Below are positions 50,762 to 58,966 of a stretch of 63,123 nucleotides of DNA, in pieces (positions within the stretch are counted from its first letter, which is position 1; every line of letters begins with the position of its first letter). The DNA is taken from contig JAKSIK010000014.1 in the NCBI GenBank assembly GCA_024398835.1, forward strand, positions 1 through 63,123, read 5' to 3'. The position numbers and the translations under genes are program-made. This stretch comes from Fibrobacter sp. GTDB taxonomy: Bacteria; Fibrobacterota; Fibrobacteria; Fibrobacterales; Fibrobacteraceae. The notes beneath the pieces were generated by a model. The model saw only the letters and a list, made by a program, of their open reading frames with translations. It was not told the DNA's origin and made no database searches.

Positions 50762-52175
50762 CCTCGGACGAAATCTCGCCCACTATGCTCTGGAGGGCAC
50801 GCCGCACCAGTTGCATTTCAAAAGCCAAAAGTTCCACCGCAGGATTTTTGCGGATGAGATCCAAAGCGCGGTCGATTCCTGCCAAGGCATCTTCCAGGCA
50901 AGCCTTTTCCCGCTCGCTGGTAATCCACAAATCCTCGGGATTTTCATTTTCCTTAAACAAACGGCTATTAAGAGCGGCGGCCAAGGCATCTACGCCGAAG
51001 CCCGTTTTGGCGGAAACAGAAATAGATTTCGGGGCCATTTCGGGAGCCGCAGTCATGGACTTCGCAACCCCAGGCGCTTCCGTCGCTGGCTTCGCAATCT
51101 CGGACACTTCCGTCGCGCCCCACAAATCCTGCTTCGTCAAGACCACCAAATCCGGAGTCGGCTGGGGCTGCTCTGCAGGCGACATCGGCGTTGCGGGCAA
51201 AAGCGACATCGCAGACGATTGCGTCGCCAACTGCATTGCGGGCGATTGCGTCGCGCCGTCCACCACCAGAATTTTCAAGTCCGCCTCTTCCAAAATCTCG
51301 CGGCTCTTTTCCATACTGAGAGCGTCCAGAGCGTCAGTGGCCTTGTCCGCGATGCCTGCGGTATCTACCAGACGGATTTCCCCGCCCGCTAAAAAGAGAC
51401 GTACCTCCACAAAGTCCCGCGTTGTGCCCGGAATGTTCGAAACGAGAATGCGGTCTTCGCCCAAGAGGGCGTTTGCAAGGCTGGACTTGCCCGCATTTGG
51501 GGCGCCATACAGCACTACCAGAGGAAGGCGACCAAGAGCAGCCTTCCCGCGGAAACTTTTCGCGATAGATTCCACACTTTCCCGAATGGCAGCAATCTTT
51601 TTGCCCCAAGTGGAGTAATCCGGGTCCGCTTCCTCCTCCGCGAAATCCACGTCCAGCTCGAGCCTTGCCGAAATATCCTTGATTTGCTCCGTCAGCACCT
51701 TCACTTTTTTTGAAAGAGCGCCACTGAGCAGGCGGTGAGCATTTTTCAGTTCCGCAAGATTTGCGCTGTGAATCACGTCGGCAACAGATTCCGCCTGAGA
51801 AAGATCCATTTTCCCGTTCAAAAACGCGCGACGAGTGTATTCCCCAGGCTCCGCCAAACGCACACCGTCCACACTGCGAATGGCCTGCATCAGTTCCCGA
51901 ACAATCAGCGGATTTCCGTGAGGATAAAGTTCCAGTACATCTTCGCCGGTGTAGGAATTGGGCCCTTCGAAAAAGATGTAGAGCAGGCTATCGATGACAT
52001 TCCCGTTTTGACGCGCCGTCCCCAAATTGGCCTGCCGCGGTTTCAAACTAGCCTCGGCTGCAGTGCCGAACAAAAACTTTACCACCTCCCGAACTTTGGA
52101 GCCACTCACGCGCAATGCCGCCACAGCGCTTACGCCAGCGGGAGTCATGGGTGCTACGATAGTCTGGGAGTTCAT
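50718..52175 (-). CDS. mnmE: tRNA modification GTPase MnmE
   Basis: The 485-residue enzyme works with MnmG to modify U34 in tRNAs. The N-terminal tetrahydrofolate-binding domain ('SQTIVAPMTPAGVSAVAALRVSG', 'EGPNSYTGEDVLELYPHGNP') is followed by helices, then a G domain ('GAPNAGKSSLANALL' about 220-235, 'DTAG', 'LTKQDL', 'SVSAKTG'), and the C-terminal 'FCIGK' with the essential Cys. Two Ala/Pro/Ser/Met-rich segments ('ATQSPAMQLATQSSAM', 'EIAKPATEAPGVAKSM') interrupt the G domain on both sides of the NKxD-type motif. It is 42 bases downstream of fabZ. Confidence 0.94.
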   Translation of the reverse strand: MNSQTIVAPMTPAGVSAVAALRVSGSKVREVVKFLFGTAAEASLKPRQANLGTARQNGNVIDSLLYIFFEGPNSYTGEDVLELYPHGNPLIVRELMQAIRSVDGVRLAEPGEYTRRAFLNGKMDLSQAESVADVIHSANLAELKNAHRLLSGALSKKVKVLTEQIKDISARLELDVDFAEEEADPDYSTWGKKIAAIRESVESIAKSFRGKAALGRLPLVVLYGAPNAGKSSLANALLGEDRILVSNIPGTTRDFVEVRLFLAGGEIRLVDTAGIADKATDALDALSMEKSREILEEADLKILVVDGATQSPAMQLATQSSAMSLLPATPMSPAEQPQPTPDLVVLTKQDLWGATEVSEIAKPATEAPGVAKSMTAAPEMAPKSISVSAKTGFGVDALAAALNSRLFKENENPEDLWITSEREKACLEDALAGIDRALDLIRKNPAVELLAFEMQLVRRALQSIVGEISSEDVLQSIFAGFCIGK

Positions 52176-52216
52176 ACTAAAAATCTAATAAAAAGGGGTT
52201 GGCATGATTGGCTATT

Positions 52217-52699
52217 TCAAATCATAGCCGCGGCGAATTCCGCCTCACACACAAGCGTCTCGCCCACACGAACAGTGCCCACATACTTGAAAATGTTACT
52301 GCGGGCGGCAATCATCTTTACTGCAATTATTAAATCCGCCGGCGGCACCACGGGATTTTTGAATCTGCATTTCTCAATTCCCATGAACGCGGGTCGTTTG
52401 CCCACCACATCTTTTTCTTTGGCAATTTTCGTCAGGAGCGTTGCCACCTGGGCCATAGCCTCCACCTGCAAAACTCCGGGCATGATGGGATTCCCCGGAA
52501 AGTGTCCTTCAAAGAAAAATTCCTTCCCTGTCAAATGGCAAGCTGCAGCCATATCGGGTTCTGCACCCTCTACAGAAAGCGAAAGGATTTCATCCACAAA
52601 AGCAAATGGAGCCTTTTGCGGAAGGAATTCATGCACAATTTCTCCATCATAGAGAACGCCGGGAACAGTTGATTTTTTAAGGGTTTCCAAGAGAGACAT
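52217..52699 (-). CDS. fabZ: 3-hydroxyacyl-ACP dehydratase (FabZ-type)
   Basis: The 160-residue hot-dog-fold protein has the active-site block 'HFPGNPIMPGVLQVEAMAQVA' (catalytic His and Glu) and the opening 'LPQKAPFAFVDEI' (usual LPHRYPFLLVD). It dehydrates beta-hydroxyacyl-ACP, and in this context may balance acyl supply for lipid A. ATG 52699 lies inside the 3' end of lpxC (23-base overlap), so it is translationally coupled; in Bacteroidota lpxC and fabZ are often one fused gene. Confidence 0.92.
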   Translation of the reverse strand: MSLLETLKKSTVPGVLYDGEIVHEFLPQKAPFAFVDEILSLSVEGAEPDMAAACHLTGKEFFFEGHFPGNPIMPGVLQVEAMAQVATLLTKIAKEKDVVGKRPAFMGIEKCRFKNPVVPPADLIIAVKMIAARSNIFKYVGTVRVGETLVCEAEFAAAMI

Positions 52700-53705
52700 A
52701 AGGGAGTAACTTCTCCAGAATTTGGCGATGACTGATATGACCACCATTCAAAATTTCCAGACGGATTTTTGGAAGCGCAGGAACAACAAAGGAAAGATCT
52801 CCCAGCAAATCCAAAATCTTATGGCGGGCAGGTTCTTCAAGGACGCGATACGGAGTCGCGGCAGTTTTGTCAGCATCTTTGAGGGCGTTAGCCGCGGCGA
52901 CACTGGCAGCATCTGCGTCAGGCAAAAGCAGCCCGCAATCCGCATCTACGCCCTGCAACATTCCCGCTTCACAGGCGGCTTTATACTCCGACTCAAAAAT
53001 AAAAGTGCGTGCGCTGAAGATGGAATACAAATCCTCTGCAGAATAGATGGAAACCATGGCGGACGAATTCCATCCGGATGGTCGCGTGACGGTATATTCC
53101 ACCTCAAAAGTTTCCGCCGGGCTCATCTTTATGTAGCCGTAAGGCTTTCCGCCGAGAATTGCAGCACCTGTCTTCGGGTCTGTAGGGACCAAATCCCAAG
53201 CGGCTGTCACAGGGGCATCATAGAAGGACAATTCCTCCGGCACGCCAGCCTCCCGACGTAAACCGCACAAGAACGGGAGGGCACTGCCATCTAGCAGAGG
53301 AACCTCTGCCGCAATCTCGAGGCTAGAGACATCCGCCGCGGCATTTTCCGCGGGAGCCGTATTCGCGCCAACCCTCACATCAAAGCTTCTGGTTGGCCAC
53401 ATGAGGAACACAGGCGCCAAATGCTCCGGGCCCGAAAGAACCAAGGACTTTATCGCAATTTCACGACCCGCAACAGCTCCGCAAGCAGAATCCGCGGTCT
53501 CATAAATCGTGGTCCGCGCCACGGAATGCTTCAGTTCAGGATAAAGTTTGTATGCATCGGTGCTGTAAAAAGTTTTGCTGCCTGCAAACCACGTCACTCG
53601 TGGCGGTTTCTGTTCATCCCGCGGGTGGATGTCGATTTGAACTTCTGCATTTTTCAAGTTCAACGAAGGAGACGAAAACTTTACTGTTTTGATACAATGT
53701 CGCAT
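52677..53705 (-). CDS. lpxC: UDP-3-O-acyl-N-acetylglucosamine deacetylase (divergent LpxC)
   Basis: The 342-residue protein carries the zinc ligands and catalytic residues of LpxC: 'SGPEHL' (His of E/H79 pair, about 92-97), 'SARTFIFESE' (about 228), 'ARHKILDLLGDL' (His and Asp ligands, about 299-310) and 'GGHISHRQI' (catalytic His). It deacetylates the lipid A precursor, the committed step. Sequence elsewhere is unusually divergent, with an N-terminus lacking the common 'GIGLHSG'. It overlaps lpxD by one base and fabZ by 23. Confidence 0.87.
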   Translation of the reverse strand: MRHCIKTVKFSSPSLNLKNAEVQIDIHPRDEQKPPRVTWFAGSKTFYSTDAYKLYPELKHSVARTTIYETADSACGAVAGREIAIKSLVLSGPEHLAPVFLMWPTRSFDVRVGANTAPAENAAADVSSLEIAAEVPLLDGSALPFLCGLRREAGVPEELSFYDAPVTAAWDLVPTDPKTGAAILGGKPYGYIKMSPAETFEVEYTVTRPSGWNSSAMVSIYSAEDLYSIFSARTFIFESEYKAACEAGMLQGVDADCGLLLPDADAASVAAANALKDADKTAATPYRVLEEPARHKILDLLGDLSFVVPALPKIRLEILNGGHISHRQILEKLLPYVSLGNP

Positions 53706-54796
53706 TACTTATCCATCATTCGGAGCCGCACGACGGAGCGGCGCCATTTCTCAATATCTACTGCAGGGAATCCAGCAACTGTCTTGCCAGCGGGAACGCT
53801 CTTCGTCACGCCCGCTTTTGCAGCGATGCGAGCGCCCTTCCCAATGGTCAAATGGCCTGCGGATTGAGCGCCTCCCGCGAATTCAACGTCATCTTCCACC
53901 GTCACGGTGCCTGCGATTCCAGACTGAGACGCCATATAGATGTTATTTCCAAGAACGCAGTTGTGAGCAATTTGCACAAAGGAATCAAAATGGCAATTGT
54001 TCCCGATGGTGGTGGGAGAAACAAAGCCTGCAGCTACAACGGTATTGGCCCCGAAACTGCAGCCGTTCCCGATGCGAGCGCCCGCCAAATGCGGCACCAT
54101 CCTGCGTTCGCCCTCGTATTCATAAAATCCAAACCCGCGGGAGCCAATGACAACTCCCGCCTGAAAAACGCAGCCCTCGCCCACGATGACATTGGGATAA
54201 ATCGTGACGTTTGCTTCCAGTTTGCAATTGGCGCCAACGATAGCGCCCGCCATAATTACGCAGTTCGGGCCCACAACTGCATTTTCGCCCACGTTGCCTT
54301 CCACAACAGCAGTGGGATGAACTTTTGCGGAAGCGGCGATGCCACAATCCGCAATAGCCGCGGTCCGAGATTCAGCAATAGCCGCGACCCGATGTAAATT
54401 CGCGGCGTCCCGAGATTCCACAAATTCCTTCAGAAATTTCACCATCACATGATAGGGATTTTTCACCGGCACGACACACTTCACCTGCGGTAGCATTTTC
54501 TTGAATGCAGCCGCATCCATGCCTAAATTATCCGGTACGAAAATGAGGCCCGCGCGAATTTGAGACAGCGCCGCCTCTGAAATTCCAAAAGCATTGGTCT
54601 CGCTTTTCTGCGTTGTTCCAGCCCAAAAGCAGACGTCTGCAGGGCCCGCTTTTTCTACCGAGGCAAAACCTGTAAGCTCGAAATCCGCGACGGAATTGCC
54701 CGAAGAAGAAGCGTCATCCGAGAAAGAAGCACCATCCGAGAACCCAGACGACCGCATCCAACCCATCACCGTGGAAAGAAGCACTGGCTGCATCAA
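53705..54796 (-). CDS. lpxD: UDP-3-O-(3-hydroxyacyl)glucosamine N-acyltransferase (LpxD)
   Basis: The 363-residue protein has an N-terminal uridine-binding domain and a left-handed beta helix of hexapeptide repeats (about 145-330), with the LpxD catalytic region 'GFGFYEYEGERRMVPHLAGARIGNGCSFGANTVV' and 'HFDSFVQIAHNCVLGNNIYMASQSGIAGTVTVED' (catalytic His). Two Ala-rich tandem units ('ESRDAANLHRVAAIAESRTAAIA') lie at the domain junction, encoded by an imperfect DNA repeat. It overlaps the DAG kinase-like gene by 4 bases and lpxC by one. The N-terminal SSSGNS/DDASS segment is probably unstructured. Confidence 0.94.
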   Translation of the reverse strand: MMQPVLLSTVMGWMRSSGFSDGASFSDDASSSGNSVADFELTGFASVEKAGPADVCFWAGTTQKSETNAFGISEAALSQIRAGLIFVPDNLGMDAAAFKKMLPQVKCVVPVKNPYHVMVKFLKEFVESRDAANLHRVAAIAESRTAAIADCGIAASAKVHPTAVVEGNVGENAVVGPNCVIMAGAIVGANCKLEANVTIYPNVIVGEGCVFQAGVVIGSRGFGFYEYEGERRMVPHLAGARIGNGCSFGANTVVAAGFVSPTTIGNNCHFDSFVQIAHNCVLGNNIYMASQSGIAGTVTVEDDVEFAGGAQSAGHLTIGKGARIAAKAGVTKSVPAGKTVAGFPAVDIEKWRRSVVRLRMMDK

Positions 54797-55755
54797 TCCC
54801 CCAGCGCTAGCATCTGGACTTGGTTTGCAAATTCAATGGTGACTTTTCCGCCCAGTTTTCCGCTCAAATCCTCGCCGTCCAACTGCAGAAATTCATCGGG
54901 TTGGAGTTCTAATTCCAGGCGGTGGACTTTTTCCGATTTGAGAAAATACTTTTTGAAAATGCGGCCCACCAGGGGTATGTTTCCGAGGGCAATGGCGAAC
55001 ATAAAATTCAGCATGTTGGGCACATCCACCACTTCCAAAAATCCGTCGTCCATTTTGGATTTGTAGAAGGGGTTGGCGCCGCTGGCAAAACTGGGGATGT
55101 TGCCCACAATCACCGTGCGGTGCCCCGCCAAATCCTTGGTGTGGGATTTTCCGTACTTGTCCACCGTGGTGAGGGTTCCCTGCTGCAGCACGTATTTGCG
55201 GTCGGCAAAGAACCGCCGCACATAATGGAGTTTGTTTGCAATGACGGAATTGGATGCAATAACGCCCTTGGAGCGGTCCTGGTTGAAATCGTGGGCAATG
55301 CGAGCGTCGATACCGCCCGAAAAATAGTTGGCCAGAGCGTAACTGCCGTTCACTTTCCAAATATCAAAGGGAATGGCTTCCGCACGCAAAAGCCGCCGCA
55401 CCAGGAACAAGAGACCCTTATCCACAAAGGGCTTGTACAAGTGGAGCACGCGGGCCAAATCGTTCCCCGTTCCCAAAGGAATCAGGCCAATTTTCACCTT
55501 GTTCGCAAATTCGGAAGCAAGCATGGTGGAAAGCACCGCAGAAACGGTTCCGTCGCCGCCCACCGCAATCAAAGTCTCCGTGTTCGCGAGCGCATTCAGA
55601 ATCTGCTCCTTCATGCCCTCGTACTGGGTAAACTCCGCCTTCCATTCCTCTTCCTTAAACCCCATGGAATCCATGATTTCAGGCAAAAACTGGTGAATGA
55701 CCTTACCCTGGCCGCCACCGCTAATGGGATTTATGAGGAAAATAAACTTCATCAT
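54793..55755 (-). CDS. Diacylglycerol/lipid kinase family protein
   Basis: The 320-residue DAGK-catalytic-domain protein has 'INPISGGGQGKVI' (about 8-20), 'LIAVGGDGTVSAVLSTML' (about 62-79, the nucleotide-binding GGDGT), 'IGLIPLGTGNDLARVL' and 'LDGEDL' near the end. Relatives phosphorylate diacylglycerol, sphingoid bases or undecaprenol-type lipids; the substrate is not determinable. It overlaps lpxD by 4 bases and the gamma carbonic anhydrase-like gene by one, placing it firmly in an envelope-lipid operon. Confidence 0.92.
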   Translation of the reverse strand: MMKFIFLINPISGGGQGKVIHQFLPEIMDSMGFKEEEWKAEFTQYEGMKEQILNALANTETLIAVGGDGTVSAVLSTMLASEFANKVKIGLIPLGTGNDLARVLHLYKPFVDKGLLFLVRRLLRAEAIPFDIWKVNGSYALANYFSGGIDARIAHDFNQDRSKGVIASNSVIANKLHYVRRFFADRKYVLQQGTLTTVDKYGKSHTKDLAGHRTVIVGNIPSFASGANPFYKSKMDDGFLEVVDVPNMLNFMFAIALGNIPLVGRIFKKYFLKSEKVHRLELELQPDEFLQLDGEDLSGKLGGKVTIEFANQVQMLALGD

Positions 55756-56267
55756 CAGGCCTTACGAAGCTTGTCCTTCACTTCAAGGTAGCGATTCACG
55801 CCGTCTGCCACGCTCTTGATTTCTTCCATCATGAGTTCGCGGGCGATGTGGGCCGGAGCCCCCACAATAAGGGAGTTTTCCGGAAATTCCTTATCTTGAG
55901 TGACAAGAGCGCCAGCACCAACGATGCAATTCTTTTTGATGTGGGCCCCGTCCATAACGATGGCTCCCATGCCGATGAGGGCGTTGTCGTCCACCGTGCA
56001 GGCGTGAAGCACCGCGTTGTGCCCGACAGTGACGTTATTCCCCACCACAATCCCCTTTCCTTCGGAAACGTGGAATGTTACATTATCCTGGATGTTGGTG
56101 CGCTCCCCCACTTGAATGGGAGCCAAATCCGCCCGGAGCACCGCATTGTAGAAAACGGAGGAATCCTTGCCAATGGTTACATCGCCCACCAGCCGTGCGC
56201 CTTCCGCCACAAAAACGTTCTCCCCCAACTGGGGTTTCTTGCCGTCAAACTCTATTAAAGATGCCAT
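55755..56267 (-). CDS. Gamma carbonic anhydrase-like hexapeptide protein
   Basis: The 170-residue left-handed beta-helix protein has 'VFYNAVLRADLAPIQVGERTNIQDNVTFHVSEGKGIVVGNNVTVGHNAVLHACTVDDNALIGMGAIVMDGAHI'. The three histidines of the gamma-class metal site are present (in FHVS, VGHN and VLHAC). It is of the YrdA/PaaY type, and carbonic anhydrase activity is not assured. It is the first gene of the operon with the DAG kinase-like gene, lpxD, lpxC and fabZ. The -10 TATACA ends 8 bases before the ATG. Confidence 0.93.
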   Translation of the reverse strand: MASLIEFDGKKPQLGENVFVAEGARLVGDVTIGKDSSVFYNAVLRADLAPIQVGERTNIQDNVTFHVSEGKGIVVGNNVTVGHNAVLHACTVDDNALIGMGAIVMDGAHIKKNCIVGAGALVTQDKEFPENSLIVGAPAHIARELMMEEIKSVADGVNRYLEVKDKLRKA

Positions 56268-56275
56268 ACCCTCAA

Positions 56276-56281
56276 TGTATA
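56276..56281 (-). promoter_or_regulatory. -10 box of the lpx operon
   Basis: TATACA on the minus strand is followed by TTGAGGGT and the ATG at 56267. The GAGGG may lie in DNA that is not transcribed. Confidence 0.45.
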
Positions 56282-56360
56282 TTTTATGGAACTCACAATT
56301 TTAATGGGTTGGCAAAAATAGGCCGTTTCTGGCGTTAAACCCGCAATATCAGGTAAAAAC

Positions 56361-57101
56361 ATGACTCAGGTTTGGATTTCAGCAGCAGGACTTTCCATCG
56401 CCACCATGATTGGGGCATTCCTCGGGCTATTCATCCGGAATCTCTCCCACAAGTGGAACGACGGCATCATGGGATTCTGCGCAGGCGTTATGCTGGCCGC
56501 CGCGATTCTCGGGCTGTTGGTTCCCGCCGTGGAACTGGCCGGCAGAAGCAGCTGGTGGATTGTAATCGTTGGCGTCATCGCCGGAACCCTCTTCCTCAAC
56601 GTTCTAGATTTGATTACGCCACACCTCCATACAATCACGGGCCTGGATGCCGAGGAGCACAAGAACAATGCCCGACTCAACAAAGTTCTTTTGTTCGTAA
56701 TGGCCATCGCGCTCCACAAACTGCCGGAGGGCATCGCCACAGGCGTGGGCTTCAACGCCGAGGATTTGCACGATGCTTGGGCGGTGACTTTCGGAATCGC
56801 CCTTCAGAACATTCCCGAAGAAATGATGATTGTGGCCCCACTTCTCGTCGTGGGCGTCCGCAAAATCCGCACGATTTTCATCTCCCTCGCCATTGCAGCT
56901 CTAGAGGTGGTTGGCGTGTGGATCGGATATGGAATCGGAGCCATCTCCCTCCATTTTCTGCCGGCAATGCTCGCCTTTGCGGGTGGCGCCATGCTCTATG
57001 TGGTGAGCGACGAGATGATTCCTGAAACCCATGCCCACGGCTACCAGAAAATCGCCACCTATGCCCTGATTGCAGGGTTCATGCTGATGATGTTTATATA
57101 A
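56361..57101 (+). CDS. ZIP-family divalent metal transporter
   Basis: The 246-residue protein has about eight membrane helices and the ZIP metal-site helices 'MAIALHKLPEGIATGVGF' (about 113-130) and 'GIALQNIPEEMMIVAPLL' (about 144-161). A His/Asp-containing loop ('TPHLHTITGLDAEEHKN') lies between helices. It imports Zn2+ or another divalent cation (family knowledge). The MBL-fold gene begins 9 bases after the stop, so they form an operon. Confidence 0.94.
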   Translation: MTQVWISAAGLSIATMIGAFLGLFIRNLSHKWNDGIMGFCAGVMLAAAILGLLVPAVELAGRSSWWIVIVGVIAGTLFLNVLDLITPHLHTITGLDAEEHKNNARLNKVLLFVMAIALHKLPEGIATGVGFNAEDLHDAWAVTFGIALQNIPEEMMIVAPLLVVGVRKIRTIFISLAIAALEVVGVWIGYGIGAISLHFLPAMLAFAGGAMLYVVSDEMIPETHAHGYQKIATYALIAGFMLMMFI

Positions 57102-57110
57102 ATTAATGCT

Positions 57111-57959
57111 ATGCAAGTTAGCGAAAACATTTTTCTGATTCGAAAAGATTTCATGGTCACGCCGGTAGTCAAGCGGTATGTGAACATTTATCTGATTCGC
57201 GGAAACAGCGGATACTACCTCGTGGATAGCGGCGTTGCCGGCACGGAAAGTCTGGTAGCCGAATTCATGCAGTCCTTGGGCGCGAACTCGAAGGACATCA
57301 AGGGTCTCTTACTGACCCATTCCCATCCGGACCATATTGGCGCCGCAAACCAAATCAAGAAGGCGAGCGGATGTAAGGTCTATGCTCCGTCAAAGGAACT
57401 GGACTGGATTGAAAACATCGAGAATCAGTTCCGGGACCGCCCAATTCCGAATTTTCACCAACTGCTTGCGGAATCCGTTCAGGTGGACGTTCCTGTGGAA
57501 GACGGGCAAGTCATTGGGTTAGAGAAAGGACTTGAAGTCAAGTGCGTGGCGACGGCTGGGCATTCCCACGGTTCCATGTCGTATTTGCTGAATGGGACCT
57601 GTTTATTCATAGGTGATGCCATTCCTGTCGTAACGGACCTCCCGATTTTTATGGATTACGAGGAGAGCGTCCGCACCATCCAACGGCTCCGCAACATGAA
57701 AAACGTGGAGCATTTTTGCCCGGCATGGGACTGCGTTTATAGCCAGGAAAAGTTTGAGAGCGTGACAGAAGCAAGCTTAAAAATGCTTCATGGTCTGAAA
57801 AACGCTGCCATGGAGGTGGCGGGGAATGGCATTGAAGATGGCTCCACGACTTCTCAAAATTCTGCAGACGGCATCCGAATGATTCTTGAAAAGGCGGGCC
57901 TGCTACAGTTTGCCGGAAACCCGCTGGTTGCTAGAAGCATCGAAGCCTGCCTGAAGTAG
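57111..57959 (+). CDS. MBL-fold metallo-hydrolase
   Basis: The 282-residue protein has the metal-binding 'THSHPDHIG' (HxHxDH, about 70-78), then 'GHSHGSMSY' (about 150), 'FIGDAIP' (about 167) and 'FCPAWDCVY'. These are the residues of metallo-beta-lactamase-fold hydrolases with two metal ions. The substrate is unknown. Its position directly downstream of a ZIP transporter would fit a zinc-dependent enzyme, but that is only contextual. Confidence 0.92.
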   Translation: MQVSENIFLIRKDFMVTPVVKRYVNIYLIRGNSGYYLVDSGVAGTESLVAEFMQSLGANSKDIKGLLLTHSHPDHIGAANQIKKASGCKVYAPSKELDWIENIENQFRDRPIPNFHQLLAESVQVDVPVEDGQVIGLEKGLEVKCVATAGHSHGSMSYLLNGTCLFIGDAIPVVTDLPIFMDYEESVRTIQRLRNMKNVEHFCPAWDCVYSQEKFESVTEASLKMLHGLKNAAMEVAGNGIEDGSTTSQNSADGIRMILEKAGLLQFAGNPLVARSIEACLK

Positions 57960-58007
57960 CAAAACAGCACTTTCTCGTAGAAAACAAGTCGTCGTTTTCG
58001 AAATGAT

Positions 58008-58493
58008 TTAAGCGAAATAATATCCGCAACAATCATTCAGCATTTGTCCAAACGCAGCTACTTTCATATAACTGTTAAGCATATCTTCTAATTTTAGTTT
58101 GTCTAGAAAATCTCTTGGAGAAATCGCAAAGAGAACATTCGGAAAATGCTTCAAATTGCCTGTAACAAGTGAAGCCTTCTTGTTTTGGTGAGTAAGAGCA
58201 ACTTCGTAGAAAACAACATCCTTCGGATCAGGAAGAGTGATGCCACTTGCAGGCGTATCCACATGAATAGCGATATTTGCTAGGAAAGTCACTGCCTCTT
58301 CAATTTGTTTCTGATTCAGTCCAAATTTTGGGCGTTCAAGTACTTCTCTATATTCTGCAAGAATAGCATCATTAACTAGAACCTTAAAATTCCCTGCATA
58401 CGCCCGTTTCAAAATTTCAACAACGGGAGAATCTTCATTTTTCGTTATGAGAGCAGAGACAATAACATTCGTGTCTAAAACGGCGTAAATCAT
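58008..58493 (-). CDS. PIN-domain toxin of a toxin-antitoxin pair
   Basis: The 161-residue PIN-fold nuclease has the acidic residues of the family: 'YAVLDTNVIVSALI' (Asp7), 'EYREVL' (Glu about 46), 'DPKDVVFYEVAL' (Asp about 89-92) and 'VTGNLKHF'. It resembles the putative-toxin PIN family (TIGR00305) with a longer C-terminus. Such proteins cleave RNA when not neutralised. It lies 15 bases after the RelB/DinJ-like gene on the same strand. Confidence 0.9.
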   Translation of the reverse strand: MIYAVLDTNVIVSALITKNEDSPVVEILKRAYAGNFKVLVNDAILAEYREVLERPKFGLNQKQIEEAVTFLANIAIHVDTPASGITLPDPKDVVFYEVALTHQNKKASLVTGNLKHFPNVLFAISPRDFLDKLKLEDMLNSYMKVAAFGQMLNDCCGYYFA

Positions 58494-58508
58494 ACCCCTC
58501 CGACCACG

Positions 58509-58802
58509 TTACTTACCTGCACGAGTGGCTGCAATTTCCGCATCAATATCTCTAGCGCTCATATTTGCGGCACCACCCTTCTGAGCCTGCCTTCTTAGTG
58601 CATCAAAAACAGCCCAACCAGGGTTTGCAGTGTACTGGGCTCTAGGTTCACGCATTTCAAACGGGATTCCACGCTCCGCCACAATACGCTTGAAAAACAC
58701 TCGAACCGCAGTGGGGATGTCCATGCCGATGCTCTCCAGCACTTCCAATGTCTGACTTCTCAGTTCTTCTTCCATTCGAATTTGCATGACAGTCGTTTTC
58801 AT
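58509..58802 (-). CDS. RelB/DinJ-type antitoxin
   Basis: The 97-residue protein has the RelB/DinJ ribbon-helix-helix N-terminus 'MQIRMEEELRSQTLEVLESIGMDIPTAVRVFFKRIVAERGIPFEM' and a flexible C-terminus that would wrap the toxin. ATG 58802 has GGAG seven bases upstream. DinJ-type antitoxins usually pair with YafQ/RelE toxins, so the PIN partner is unusual. Its promoter has AATACAAA direct repeats (58818-58846), the likely operator for autoregulation. Confidence 0.9.
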   Translation of the reverse strand: MKTTVMQIRMEEELRSQTLEVLESIGMDIPTAVRVFFKRIVAERGIPFEMREPRAQYTANPGWAVFDALRRQAQKGGAANMSARDIDAEIAATRAGK

Positions 58803-58817
58803 AAAAAACTCCTTTGA

Positions 58818-58846
58818 AATACAAATATAATACAAACCTTTACAAA
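58818..58846. promoter_or_regulatory. Candidate autoregulatory operator of the toxin-antitoxin operon
   Basis: Two exact AATACAAA units (58818-58825, 58829-58836), 11 bases apart, and a degenerate third (TTTACAAA, 58839-58846) lie over the promoter. Direct repeats spaced one helical turn apart suit RHH dimers. Confidence 0.5.
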
Positions 58847-58950
58847 AAGCAAGCTATATCATTCAAATAAGGGGCGCGCTTTGCGGGAATTTAGTTCCAC
58901 ACAACCACATGAAAACTGGCGCATTTTTTCATGGCGACCACCCCTTTTTC

Positions 58951-58956
58951 TAAATT
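58951..58956 (+). promoter_or_regulatory. -10-like box of valS
   Basis: TAAATT ends 10 bases before the preferred ATG 58967. Confidence 0.35.
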
Positions 58957-58966
58957 TGGTGCCACT

